Assembly (NCBI GenBank): GCA_904501965.1
Contig: CAJGCS010000090.1
Span: 1 to 5,002, forward strand
Source: an uncultured Bacilli bacterium
Lineage (GTDB): Bacteria > Bacillota_I > Bacilli_A > ML615J-28 > CAG-313
Direction of reading: 5' to 3'
Length of the DNA stretch: 5,002 nucleotides
In this document: positions 1 through 5,002 of the stretch, piece by piece
Layout: each line of letters starts with the position of its first letter
How positions within the stretch are numbered: position 1 is the first letter of the stretch
Made by a program: the position numbers and the translations under genes
Notes under the pieces: model-generated
What the model saw: the letters and a program-made list of their open reading frames with translations, nothing else
Told to the model about the DNA's origin: nothing
Database searches by the model: none

Positions 1-1292
1 GGATGTGCCCCCGCAAACATCATTGAATCAACATTTGCTTTTGTAATTGCTTCTGTTAAATCAATTAGTTCAACATTTTTTTCAATACTAATTTCTTCAA
101 GCGCAACATTGTATTTTTCTCTTATGCTAACAAAACTTGGTCCATATTTATTATAAGGTAAGTTTATAATAAATATTTCAACATCATCGTATTCTTCTTT
201 TATTTTGTCAATCATTTGACTATAAGCAGTTTTAAACTTTGTAACATTAACACTTCTTGTAAAATCATTTGTTCCCATAAAAATAACAACAATATCTGGA
301 TCAATTCCATCTTTTTCAAGAAGTTTAATTCTGTCCATACTATTTGCATAATTAGATCCACTTGTTACTAAACTTCCACTACATGAGTTATTAACAAGAA
401 GATTACTTTGACTCTTTGTAACTACTTGATGCCACCATGTTTTTTCAACACTATCAACATCACATCCTTGTGTTGGATAATATGTAGGAAAGCCACTTGG
501 AATATAACCTTCATATGTTGTGATACTATCTCCTAAGAAAGATATATATATATTTTCTCTAGTACGTTCCACAAACTTTGCAAAAAGCACATAATCTTTG
601 TTTGTTTCTTTTGTGATTTTTTTGATACGTGTTTCAAATGTTTCTTCTAAATACCATCCCTTAAATAAGTATCCTTCTTTTTTTGGAATCGGTAAAGTAT
701 AGTTAGTACCATCAATATATGTAGTTATTACTTCTTCTGTAAACTCGCCACCATCAAGATTATATTCAATGTTATAATATGTGTTATAATCATTCCATCT
801 TGCGACTAGTTCTAAATCCCCATATGTTTTTGATGAAATTGATTCTACCAATTCATCATTTAAGTACCATCCTAAAAAATCCATATTACCAAAACTATTT
901 GGTCTTGGAAGATTAGTCTCTTCTCCTATTATATATTCACTAATATATTCATCAGGCATACTACCTTTTCCAGGATCATACGTAATAGAATAAGTCGTTC
1001 CTTCTTTTATATAAAGAGCCTTAAAACTTTTGTTTTCCTTAACTATTATACTTTCATATTCTATACCGTCTTTATCAAACCATCCGACGAAAACATAACC
1101 TGCTTCTTCTTTTATAGGTAAAGTAAATTCATTTTCTACTTCTACTTTCTCAATTTCTACATTATGTAAATATTCAAGTGTTAATTCATATACTGCAACT
1201 TGTGAATTACCAGAATCATCTGGTTTGTTACATGAACATAGGACAAAGATTGTAAATATCATAATTAAACATAAATTTAATATTTTCTTCAT
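1..1292 (-). CDS. SGNH/GDSL-family hydrolase lipoprotein with InlB-type repeats (3' end cut by window)
   Basis: 430 complete codons are visible and the gene runs off the left edge. The protein opens with a lipoprotein signal: positive start, hydrophobic stretch, then L18-C-S-C21, so Cys21 should be lipidated and the protein anchored outside the membrane. Residues ~35-240 hold two clear and one degenerate Listeria-Bacteroides/InlB B-type repeats, recognisable by 'GYVFVGWF', 'FLGWYL', 'YNLDGG' and 'GYLFKGWYLE'. From ~248 an SGNH hydrolase domain follows: block I FLGDSIT (Ser256 nucleophile), a block II-like NNSCSGS (302-307), block III GTND (340-343), and block V His430 followed by Pro at the very edge. 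Such enzymes are usually esterases or acyl/acetyl hydrolases on carbohydrate; the substrate here is unknown. The residue three before His430 is Ala427, where most families have the catalytic Asp. The start is fixed by an AAGGAG site about 9 nt upstream. The SGNH call is strong, the substrate is not known. Confidence 0.9.
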   Translation of the reverse strand, partial: MKKILNLCLIMIFTIFVLCSCNKPDDSGNSQVAVYELTLEYLHNVEIEKVEVENEFTLPIKEEAGYVFVGWFDKDGIEYESIIVKENKSFKALYIKEGTTYSITYDPGKGSMPDEYISEYIIGEETNLPRPNSFGNMDFLGWYLNDELVESISSKTYGDLELVARWNDYNTYYNIEYNLDGGEFTEEVITTYIDGTNYTLPIPKKEGYLFKGWYLEETFETRIKKITKETNKDYVLFAKFVERTRENIYISFLGDSITTYEGYIPSGFPTYYPTQGCDVDSVEKTWWHQVVTKSQSNLLVNNSCSGSLVTSGSNYANSMDRIKLLEKDGIDPDIVVIFMGTNDFTRSVNVTKFKTAYSQMIDKIKEEYDDVEIFIINLPYNKYGPSFVSIREKYNVALEEISIEKNVELIDLTEAITKANVDSMMFAGAH

Positions 1293-1301
1293 TTTTATTC
1301 A

Positions 1302-1342
1302 CTCCTTTACTTTATTATACCAATTTATTATTTTTATTTCAA
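1302..1342 (-). promoter_or_regulatory. Sigma-A-type promoter and RBS of the SGNH lipoprotein gene
   Basis: On the minus strand, TTGAAA (1342-1337) is followed after exactly 17 nt by TATAAT (1319-1314), preceded by TGG, giving an extended -10. The Shine-Dalgarno AAGGAG lies at 1307-1302. Transcription should begin near 1307, so the leader would be only ~15 nt and the ribosome site would lie at its 5' end. This is one of the best promoter matches in the window. Confidence 0.85.
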
Positions 1343-1401
1343 ATATTTTTACATCTTTTACAGAAACTTTCCAAATATCGTAAATTTGGGCTTCATATTT
1401 T

Positions 1402-1450
1402 AAAATAAAGCAATTATAAGCTATAAACTTAATAATTGCCTTATTTTTTT
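1402..1450 (-). terminator. Intrinsic terminator of the DUF378 gene
   Basis: A long hairpin immediately follows the DUF378 stop codon. Arms 1407-1417 and 1432-1442 pair over 11 positions, with one G-U pair when read as minus-strand RNA. An inner AAG/CTT stem (1418-1420 with 1428-1430) closes a 7-nt loop. In the minus direction it is followed by TTTATTTT-like sequence; on the plus side there is a run of seven Ts (1444-1450), so it could work in both directions. It separates DUF378 from the SGNH gene, which has its own promoter. The rest of the 1293-1448 spacer holds only that promoter. Confidence 0.7.
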
Positions 1451-1682
1451 AGTTATTCATTTTTTGCGTATAACTCATTGAATCTTCTACTTCAGGAATA
1501 GCCCAAGTAACAATTGATGCAATAGCGGCTACACCAACTAAAGAATAAATTACTCTGGAAATAATTACACTAATTCCATCAAATAAAAATGCAACTAAGT
1601 TAAAGTCAAATAATCCGATTAGTCCCCAGTTAAGAGCACCAATAATTAAAATGACTAATGCAATTTTTCTAATTACGCTCAT
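1449..1682 (-). CDS. DUF378 family small membrane protein
   Basis: A 77-residue protein matching the DUF378 family in length and pattern. 'GALNWGLIGLFDFNLV' (15-30) and 'RVIYSLVGVAA' (43-53) are the family's conserved blocks. Two membrane helices are evident, about residues 6-26 and 45-62, with a short polar C-terminal tail (SMSYTQKMNN). It should sit in the cytoplasmic membrane; the biochemical role of DUF378 is not known. The reading frame opens four codons earlier at 1694, but those codons contain the Shine-Dalgarno GGAGG (1692-1688), five bases before the ATG at 1682. The conserved family start MSxIRKIAL also begins there, so 1682 is chosen. The gene is monocistronic: a hairpin follows its stop and a divergent gene lies upstream. 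Confidence 0.9.
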   Translation of the reverse strand: MSVIRKIALVILIIGALNWGLIGLFDFNLVAFLFDGISVIISRVIYSLVGVAAIASIVTWAIPEVEDSMSYTQKMNN

Positions 1683-1692
1683 ATATACCTCC
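1683..1692 (-). promoter_or_regulatory. Shine-Dalgarno site that decides the DUF378 start
   Basis: GGAGGT on the minus strand (1692-1687) sits five bases before ATG 1682. It overlaps the codons after the upstream in-frame ATG at 1694. No comparable site precedes 1694, so initiation at 1682 is preferred. Confidence 0.85.
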
Positions 1693-1746
1693 ATAATAAT
1701 TACAATGTAAAGTACTTACGATATTATTATCTTCTAATTTTTTCTT

Positions 1747-1775
1747 ATTATACATAATTTGTTCTATTTATCTAA
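1747..1775 (-). promoter_or_regulatory. Candidate promoter of the DUF378 gene
   Basis: A perfect -10 TATAAT lies on the minus strand at 1752-1747. A weak -35, TTAGAT, is at 1775-1770 with 17-nt spacing. Transcription would start near 1740 and give a ~58-nt leader. This lies in the 1695-1811 spacer between divergent genes. I see no comparably good promoter for the rightward gene; its only candidates are AT-rich TATATA-type boxes at 1785-1794 without a convincing -35. Confidence 0.5.
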
Positions 1776-1811
1776 TAAAACGAATATATATAAAAAGAAA
1801 GAGGTGCATTT

Positions 1812-2819
1812 ATGTTTAAAAGTAAACTATTAAAAATTACTAATATTATCTTATTAATGATTGGAATCATATATCTTAGTGGATGTTCATCTAAAGCTGT
1901 TGAAAAAAGCTTTCCTGAAGAAATTAGTGAATTAAAAAGTTATAAGCTTGAAGCTACAATTCAAACATTTTTTCAAAACGGAAATAAAGAAGCTAATGTA
2001 GTTGTCTACTTTAAAGAACCAAACTTATACCGAGTTGAACTTACTAATTCTTTAGTTAACGAAAAACAGATAATGATTAAAAATGATAAAGGTGTATTTG
2101 TTATTCTTCCAAGTATTAACAAAACATTTAAAATAAATAGCAATTGGCCAACAAATAATAATCAGCCTTTTTTACTTGAATCAATTTCTAAAAACTTACT
2201 TCACAACGATGAGTTAAAAACAACAAAAGAAAATGGTCAAACAACAATTGAATTAAAAACTAAAATATTTGATAATGTCGAACCAGTTACCGAAAAGATT
2301 ATTTTTGATAATAAAACAAAACTACCAAAAGAAATTTATTTATATAGAACAAATAATGAATTATTTAATCATGTAAAGTTTAATTCAATTGAAAAAAATG
2401 TAGAAATTAATTCTGATTTATTTATTGTTGATAATACAATTACTTCTTCTCGTCTTGATTATATAAAGTCACCAATTGAATTTGATCGTGCAATTACATA
2501 TCCTACATTTTGTCCAGAAAATACAAAATTATTCCAAGAAACTATTTTAGGGGGCGCAAACGATAAAACTGCAATTATAAAGTTTTCAGGAGATAATCCT
2601 TTTACTTTGTTAGAATGTTATATTGATGCAAGCGAAGTTTTAAAACAAGAATATTTCTATGGTGATATATATATTATGAGTAGTTCTTTTGCTCTTGTTG
2701 CAAACGATACAGTTAAATTTTACTCTTCAGGAATTGAGTATACTCTTGCCTCAAACAAAATTACACTTGAAGATATATTTATGATTGCAGAATCACTTGG
2801 AACTTCTGATATTAAATAA
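1812..2819 (+). CDS. LolA-like lipoprotein of the YdcC/GerS type
   Basis: A 335-residue lipoprotein. The signal segment (residues 1-24) ends in the lipobox L22-S-G-C25. The mature part begins with a region typical of LolA/LolB-fold proteins: 'LKSYKLEATIQTFF' (41-54), then 'VVVYFKEPNLYRVEL' (63-77), the strand-and-loop pattern seen in Gram-positive LolA-like lipoproteins such as B. subtilis YdcC and C. difficile GerS. Residues ~220-332 resemble the C-terminal domain of these proteins (DUF4367-like), ending 'GIEYTLASNKITLEDIFMIAESLG'. The protein should be anchored outside the cytoplasmic membrane, perhaps binding a lipid or partner protein. GerS acts in spore cortex processing, but nothing here proves sporulation in this organism. 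The start is supported by AAAGAGGTG at 1798-1806. No terminator follows, so some readthrough into the next gene is possible. The fold is fairly sure from pattern alone; the specific role is not. Confidence 0.75.
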   Translation: MFKSKLLKITNIILLMIGIIYLSGCSSKAVEKSFPEEISELKSYKLEATIQTFFQNGNKEANVVVYFKEPNLYRVELTNSLVNEKQIMIKNDKGVFVILPSINKTFKINSNWPTNNNQPFLLESISKNLLHNDELKTTKENGQTTIELKTKIFDNVEPVTEKIIFDNKTKLPKEIYLYRTNNELFNHVKFNSIEKNVEINSDLFIVDNTITSSRLDYIKSPIEFDRAITYPTFCPENTKLFQETILGGANDKTAIIKFSGDNPFTLLECYIDASEVLKQEYFYGDIYIMSSSFALVANDTVKFYSSGIEYTLASNKITLEDIFMIAESLGTSDIK

Positions 2820-2848
2820 TTGTATAAACTTACTATATATGATAAAAT
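2820..2848 (+). promoter_or_regulatory. Promoter of the thioredoxin-like lipoprotein gene
   Basis: TTGTAT (2820-2825) begins one base after the preceding stop codon. After 17 nt comes TAAAAT (2843-2848), preceded by TGA, which makes an extended -10. Transcription would start near 2855, 24 nt before the ATG, with GAGG at 2871-2874 as ribosome site. The -35 is a weak match (TTG only). Short arms CTTAC (2829-2833) and GTAAG (2853-2857) flank the -10 as an inverted repeat; this could be chance. Confidence 0.6.
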
Positions 2849-2878
2849 AAATGTAAGCTTATTATTTTGTGAGGTTAT

Positions 2879-3337
2879 ATGAAAAAATTATTACATGTAT
2901 TTGTTTTATCATTTATGCTTATAAATTTATTTTGTTTAACAAGTTGTGAAGACTTTAATAAAGAGTCATGGAATTCACTTTCAAAAGTAACATATCAAGA
3001 AATGCTTTCGAAAAATCATGATTACTATTATATTGTGTTCTATTCTCCTGACTGCGAGTTTTGTGAAGAAATACTTCCTGTTCTTTTAGAATATAATAAA
3101 AACGAATCAAATTATCCTGTATATGTTTTAAATGTTGATGATGTTAAGAACAATGACGGTATCATGGCAGATGAGGGTTATCAGTACTATTCACCAATTG
3201 GAACAGAGAACTATGCAGATGTTGTTTTAGAAAATGTTCCTGCATTAATAGCAGTTGATCATAATAAGGTTCAAATGTTAATCTCAAGTCAAACAACTGA
3301 TACACCAAAATCAGAAATTATTTATTTATTAAAATAA
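2879..3337 (+). CDS. Thioredoxin-like lipoprotein with CxxC motif
   Basis: A 152-residue lipoprotein. The signal peptide ends in lipobox L20-T-S-C23, so the mature protein should be tethered to the outer face of the membrane. Residues ~37-150 read as a thioredoxin fold: 'YYYIVFYSPDCEFCEEILPVL' contains the redox pair C59-E-F-C62 after a beta strand, followed by the helix. Next come a second strand 'VYVLNVDD' (81-88) and the usual cis-proline position in 'ENVPALIAVD' (118-127). The CEFC dipeptide differs from CGPC of cytoplasmic thioredoxin. The redox direction is open: it may reduce or form disulfides in secreted proteins, or only bind. It has its own promoter and a terminator overlapping its stop, so it is probably monocistronic, with possible readthrough from the lipoprotein gene upstream. 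The start is fixed by GAGG at 2871-2874. Family call good; partner unknown. Confidence 0.85.
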   Translation: MKKLLHVFVLSFMLINLFCLTSCEDFNKESWNSLSKVTYQEMLSKNHDYYYIVFYSPDCEFCEEILPVLLEYNKNESNYPVYVLNVDDVKNNDGIMADEGYQYYSPIGTENYADVVLENVPALIAVDHNKVQMLISSQTTDTPKSEIIYLLK

Positions 3338-3363
3338 TCTAGTTTAAACTAGATTATTTTTTT
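3331..3363 (+). terminator. Intrinsic terminator formed by a perfect 30-bp palindrome
   Basis: Arms AAAATAATCTAGTTT (3331-3345) and AAACTAGATTATTTT (3346-3360) are exact inverted repeats without spacer; the central TTAA would form the loop. A T-run (3357-3363) follows. The stop codon TAA (3335-3337) of the thioredoxin-like gene lies within the left arm. The symmetry would allow termination in either direction. Confidence 0.85.
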
Positions 3364-3414
3364 GTATAAAGTATCATTTTTTGTTAATACTATAAATAAA
3401 GAAAGGATGGTTAT

Positions 3415-3756
3415 ATGCCAAAATTAATTTGTAATGTTAGCGAATGTAAATATAACTGTAAGTCTATGTGTTCAAAATATGCTATCGACGTTGATGGAAT
3501 AGATTCAAGATGTAAAAAAGATACTAAGTGTTCTAGCTTTAAAAAGAAAGATGACTCCTTATTAAATTATGAGTTTGCAAATCTAGAAGAAATAACTACA
3601 CCAAATACTGAAGTTTACTGTGATGTTGTTAAATGTGTTTTTGAAAGAGGGCAAAAATGTTGTGCCGATAAAGTTGTAATAAAATCTGCAAATAATGTAA
3701 ATTCAAAAGACTCAAATGTAATAACTCATTGTGAAACATTTGAAAGTAAAGATTAG
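3415..3756 (+). CDS. Protein with two DUF1540 cysteine-rich units
   Basis: A 113-residue cytosolic protein, no signal peptide or membrane segment. It consists of two DUF1540-type units. The first, residues ~4-43, has C6-x4-C11-x7-C19 and then C39 in 'TKCSSF'. The second, ~67-110, has C69-x4-C74-x8-C83 and C106 in 'THCETF'. The four equivalent cysteines per unit suggest a bound metal, probably zinc, by analogy with other small four-Cys domains; the function of DUF1540 is not known. Extra cysteines (C15, C33, C82) are not shared between the units. The linker 44-66 is acidic and polar. The ribosome site AAAGG lies at 3402-3406. A possible weak promoter is TTGTAT (3362-3367) with TGTTAATAC (3382-3390), 17-nt spacing, poor -10. 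A terminator follows directly, so the gene is a separate unit. Confidence 0.85.
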   Translation: MPKLICNVSECKYNCKSMCSKYAIDVDGIDSRCKKDTKCSSFKKKDDSLLNYEFANLEEITTPNTEVYCDVVKCVFERGQKCCADKVVIKSANNVNSKDSNVITHCETFESKD

Positions 3757-3788
3757 CCAAAACTAAAAAGTTTTGGGTTTTTCTTTTT
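3757..3788 (+). terminator. Intrinsic terminator after the DUF1540 gene
   Basis: Stem CCAAAACT (3757-3764) pairs perfectly with AGTTTTGG (3769-3776) around an AAAA loop. It is followed by TTTTTCTTTTT (3778-3788). It starts at the base after the TAG stop and insulates the tRNA unit from upstream transcription. Confidence 0.9.
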
Positions 3789-3801
3789 AAATGTCTATTG
3801 C

Positions 3802-3830
3802 TTGCATTTGTTATAAAAATTTGATATAAT
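3802..3830 (+). promoter_or_regulatory. Promoter of the tRNA-Trp/tRNA-His unit
   Basis: A perfect TATAAT (3825-3830) preceded by TGA makes an extended -10. TTGCAT (3802-3807) lies 17 nt upstream as a weak -35. Transcription should start near 3837, just before the mature 5' end of tRNA-Trp at 3841. Confidence 0.8.
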
Positions 3831-3840
3831 AATTAAGCCT

Positions 3841-3914
3841 AGGGGCTTCGTACAAAGGTAGTACACCGGTCTCCAAAACCGTCAATGTGGGTTCGATTCC
3901 TACAGCCCCTGCCA
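3841..3914 (+). tRNA. tRNA-Trp (anticodon CCA)
   Basis: A full cloverleaf can be drawn. Acceptor AGGGGCT/AGCCCCT (3841-3847 with 3904-3910), discriminator G3911, and encoded CCA (3912-3914). D stem GTAC/GTAC with a 7-nt loop. Anticodon stem 3866-3870 with 3878-3882 around loop CTCCAAA, anticodon CCA at 3873-3875. T arm GTGGG/CCTAC with loop TTCGATT. The bottom pair of the anticodon stem, C3866 opposite T3882, is a mismatch. The tRNA reads UGG only, which fits use of UGA as stop. Confidence 0.95.
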
Positions 3915-3918
3915 TTAT

Positions 3919-3995
3919 GGCGAATGTGGTGAAGTGGTTAACACAGCGGATTGTGGCTCCGTCACGCGTGGGTTCGAATCCCATCATTCGCCCCA
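3919..3995 (+). tRNA. tRNA-His (anticodon GTG)
   Basis: Acceptor GGCGAATG (3919-3926) pairs with CATTCGCC (3985-3992) over eight base pairs, the hallmark of tRNA-His, with G-1 (3919) opposite C73 (3992). CCA is encoded (3993-3995). Anticodon GTG lies at 3953-3955 in loop TTGTGGC, and the T loop is TTCGAAT. Only four bases separate it from the tRNA-Trp CCA end, so both are cut from one transcript. Confidence 0.96.
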
Positions 3996-4007
3996 TTAGA
4001 ATGATAC

Positions 4008-4036
4008 AATAAGTCTCTTTTGAGGCTTATTTTTTT
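4008..4036 (+). terminator. Intrinsic terminator of the tRNA unit
   Basis: Arms 4008-4017 and 4022-4031 pair over ten positions (core AAGTCTC/GAGGCTT with one G-U pair) around a TTTT loop. The T-run 4030-4036 follows. It starts 12 nt after the tRNA-His CCA end. Confidence 0.88.
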
Positions 4037-4044
4037 AGCCACTT

Positions 4045-4079
4045 ATGATACAAAAATGTTGCAAACATAGACCCATCAT
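4045..4079 (+). promoter_or_regulatory. Two-tier inverted repeat, candidate operator of the HTH regulator
   Basis: Inner arms ATGTT (4056-4060) and AACAT (4064-4068) and outer arms ATGAT (4045-4049) and ATCAT (4075-4079) share one centre, base 4062. That centre lies within the -35 box of the downstream promoter. A further ATGTT lies at 4078-4082, 22 nt after the first, overlapping the start of the -10. This layout suits binding by a dimeric Cro/C1-type protein, most simply the regulator encoded next. The site is visible; binding is inferred. Confidence 0.45.
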
Positions 4080-4087
4080 GTTATAAT
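4059..4087 (+). promoter_or_regulatory. Promoter of the HTH-RhuM gene pair
   Basis: TTGCAA (4059-4064) and TATAAT (4082-4087) are spaced by 17 nt. Transcription would begin near 4094, only about 11 nt before the ATG at 4105, so the ribosome site GAGG (4094-4097) would lie at the 5' end of the mRNA. Confidence 0.8.
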
Positions 4088-4104
4088 TATATTGAGGTAT
4101 AGTT

Positions 4105-4422
4105 ATGAAAAAATTAAATAAAATAGCAGAAATTTATAATAATAAAGAATTAAAAGGAATGGCAATTGAACAACAAGAAAAATGGTTAAGAGCAAAAATT
4201 GTAATGCAGTTTATATATTTAAGAGAAACAAAAGGTTACACTCAACAAGAGATTGCTGATAAGATGGGAGTAATGCGTCAACAAATAACAAGATTTGAAA
4301 ATATGAGTAATTCACCTACTATTTTCTTTTTAGTAAAATATGCGAATGCATTAGATACAGAACTTGATGTTATTTTAAATGGTGTAGAAATAATAGAGGT
4401 GACTAATGGAAGAGACATATAA
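4105..4422 (+). CDS. XRE (Cro/C1)-family HTH regulator, possible antitoxin
   Basis: A 105-residue DNA-binding protein. A Cro/C1-type helix-turn-helix spans about residues 33-92. The recognition part is TQQEIADKMGVMRQQITRFE (46-65), the pattern of the TQxxLA...S...E family with R58/Q59/Q60 placed for base contacts. Residues 66-91 form the remaining helices ('SPTIFFLVKYANALDTELDVIL'). The N-terminal 32 residues are a helical extension ('EIYNNKELKGMAIEQQEKWLRAK') as in some HigA-like or phage-type regulators. The start has GAGG at 4094-4097. The gene overlaps the following RhuM gene by 17 nt, and its promoter carries a dyad, so it probably represses its own operon. Whether it is an antitoxin or simply a regulator cannot be told from sequence. 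Confidence 0.88.
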   Translation: MKKLNKIAEIYNNKELKGMAIEQQEKWLRAKIVMQFIYLRETKGYTQQEIADKMGVMRQQITRFENMSNSPTIFFLVKYANALDTELDVILNGVEIIEVTNGRDI

Positions 4423-5002
4423 AATAATAAAATTTAATAATGATAATTTAGAAATAGATGTAAAAATATCTCCATTTGAGAAAACTATATGGCTCTCAAT
4501 AGATCAAATTGCTTTATTATTTGGAAGAGATAAATCTGTTATTTCTAGACATATTAAAAACATATTTGAAATTAATGAATTAGACGAGATTAGCTGTGTT
4601 GCATTTTTTGCAACTGAGCTAAACAAATATGATCCACGAACTGGAAAGATAAGAAAAACAAAAGTTGATGTTAAGTATTTCAATTTAGATGTTATTATTT
4701 CGGTTGGATACAGAGTTAATTCAATTATGGGAGTAACATTTAGAAAATGGGCAAATGAAGTATTAAAGGAATATTTATTACAAGGATATGTTATTAATGA
4801 AGAAAGATCACTAGTTACTAATGAAAATTATGTAAGACTTATTAATAAAGTTGAGTCACTTGATGAAAGAGTTAGTAATATTGAAAATAATTATAAACCT
4901 CAAAAATTTAAAAATTCACAACTATTTTTTGATGGACAACTATATGATGCGTATACTTTGATTCAATCAATATTCGAAAGTGCAAATAATGAAATTATTA
5001 TA
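4406..5002 (+). CDS. RhuM-family protein, start of a second domain visible (3' end cut by window)
   Basis: 199 codons are present and the frame is open to the right edge. Residues ~14-130 match the RhuM/virulence-protein family: 'IWLSIDQIALLFGRDKSVISRHIKNIFE' (28-55) is the characteristic HTH-like N-terminus. 'VDVKYFNLDVIISVGYRVNS' (87-106) and 'FRKWANEVLKEYLLQGYVIN' (112-131) are its conserved blocks. A linker with coiled-coil tendency (145-165) follows. Then 'LFFDGQLYDAYTLIQSIFESANNEIII' (173-199) resembles the C-terminal extension seen in many RhuM proteins, which I believe leads into a phospholipase-D-like fold; the catalytic part lies outside the window, so this is tentative. RhuM was named from Salmonella pathogenicity island 3; its molecular action is not established. 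Translation starts at ATG 4406, with AGAGGTG (4395-4401) inside the HTH gene, so the two are co-translated. Confidence 0.85.
   Translation, partial: MEETYKIIKFNNDNLEIDVKISPFEKTIWLSIDQIALLFGRDKSVISRHIKNIFEINELDEISCVAFFATELNKYDPRTGKIRKTKVDVKYFNLDVIISVGYRVNSIMGVTFRKWANEVLKEYLLQGYVINEERSLVTNENYVRLINKVESLDERVSNIENNYKPQKFKNSQLFFDGQLYDAYTLIQSIFESANNEIII

Noticed and set aside
1683..1694. Upstream ATG at 1694 as start of the DUF378 gene
   Set aside because: The four added codons contain the Shine-Dalgarno itself, and the conserved family sequence begins at the ATG at 1682.
1701..1719. Small palindromes (TACAATGTA and AAGTACTT) in the leader of the DUF378 gene, considered as an operator
   Set aside because: The arms are only four bases each, adjacent and off-centre, and such repeats are expected by chance in AT-rich DNA.
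2829..2857. CTTAC/GTAAG inverted repeat after the LolA-like gene, considered as a terminator
   Set aside because: The stem is only five pairs with a 19-nt loop and no T-run; a promoter occupies the same bases.
3811..3996. 61-residue leftward open frame
   Set aside because: It lies antisense over the two tRNA genes and its peptide ('GIEPTLTVLETGVLPLYEAPR'-like) is the well-known false product of tRNA antisense reading.
3915..4104. tRNA-His 3' end as an integration attachment site
   Set aside because: No integrase gene and no second copy of the tRNA end are present within the window, so a site cannot be supported.
1..5002. CRISPR array, insertion sequence or riboswitch
   Set aside because: No regularly spaced repeats, transposase motifs, terminal inverted repeats, or long structured leaders were found; no gene-free stretch exceeds about 160 bases apart from the tRNA region.

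Overview
The window is AT-rich and looks like a low-GC Firmicutes/Bacilli chromosome, possibly a gut or Mollicutes-related lineage such as RF39 or Erysipelotrichales. That placement is inferred from composition, strong Shine-Dalgarno sites, cell-surface lipoproteins with lipoboxes, and the families present (DUF378, DUF1540, a YdcC/GerS-like lipoprotein). The genetic code appears standard: all 13 Trp codons in the readable genes are TGG, no gene carries an in-frame TGA, and the tRNA-Trp anticodon is CCA. The five visible stop codons are TAA or TAG.

Positions 1-1682 read leftward. The first gene is an SGNH/GDSL hydrolase lipoprotein with InlB-type (Listeria-Bacteroides) repeats, cut by the window edge exactly at its catalytic His. 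Upstream of it, and separated by a hairpin, is a small DUF378 membrane protein whose real start lies four codons inside the longest reading frame. A 129-bp divergent spacer follows.

Positions 1812-3756 read rightward: a LolA-fold lipoprotein (YdcC/GerS-like), a small lipoprotein with a thioredoxin-like CxxC motif, and a cysteine-rich protein with two DUF1540 units. The second gene has its own promoter. The second and third genes each end in a clear intrinsic terminator, so this is a run of separately controlled envelope and small metal-binding genes rather than a tight operon.

Positions 3802-4036 are a compact tRNA unit: extended -10 promoter, tRNA-Trp, tRNA-His (with G-1 and an 8-bp acceptor stem), and a terminator.

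Positions 4045-5002 hold the most accessory-like part. A promoter covered by a two-tier inverted repeat drives an XRE-family HTH regulator that overlaps by 17 nt a RhuM-family gene running off the right edge. The RhuM protein carries, after a short coiled-coil-like linker, the start of a C-terminal domain that I tentatively link to phospholipase-D-like domains. The overlap and the operator-like dyad suggest a self-regulated two-gene module of toxin-antitoxin or defence type beside tRNA genes. This is inference and not shown by the sequence.
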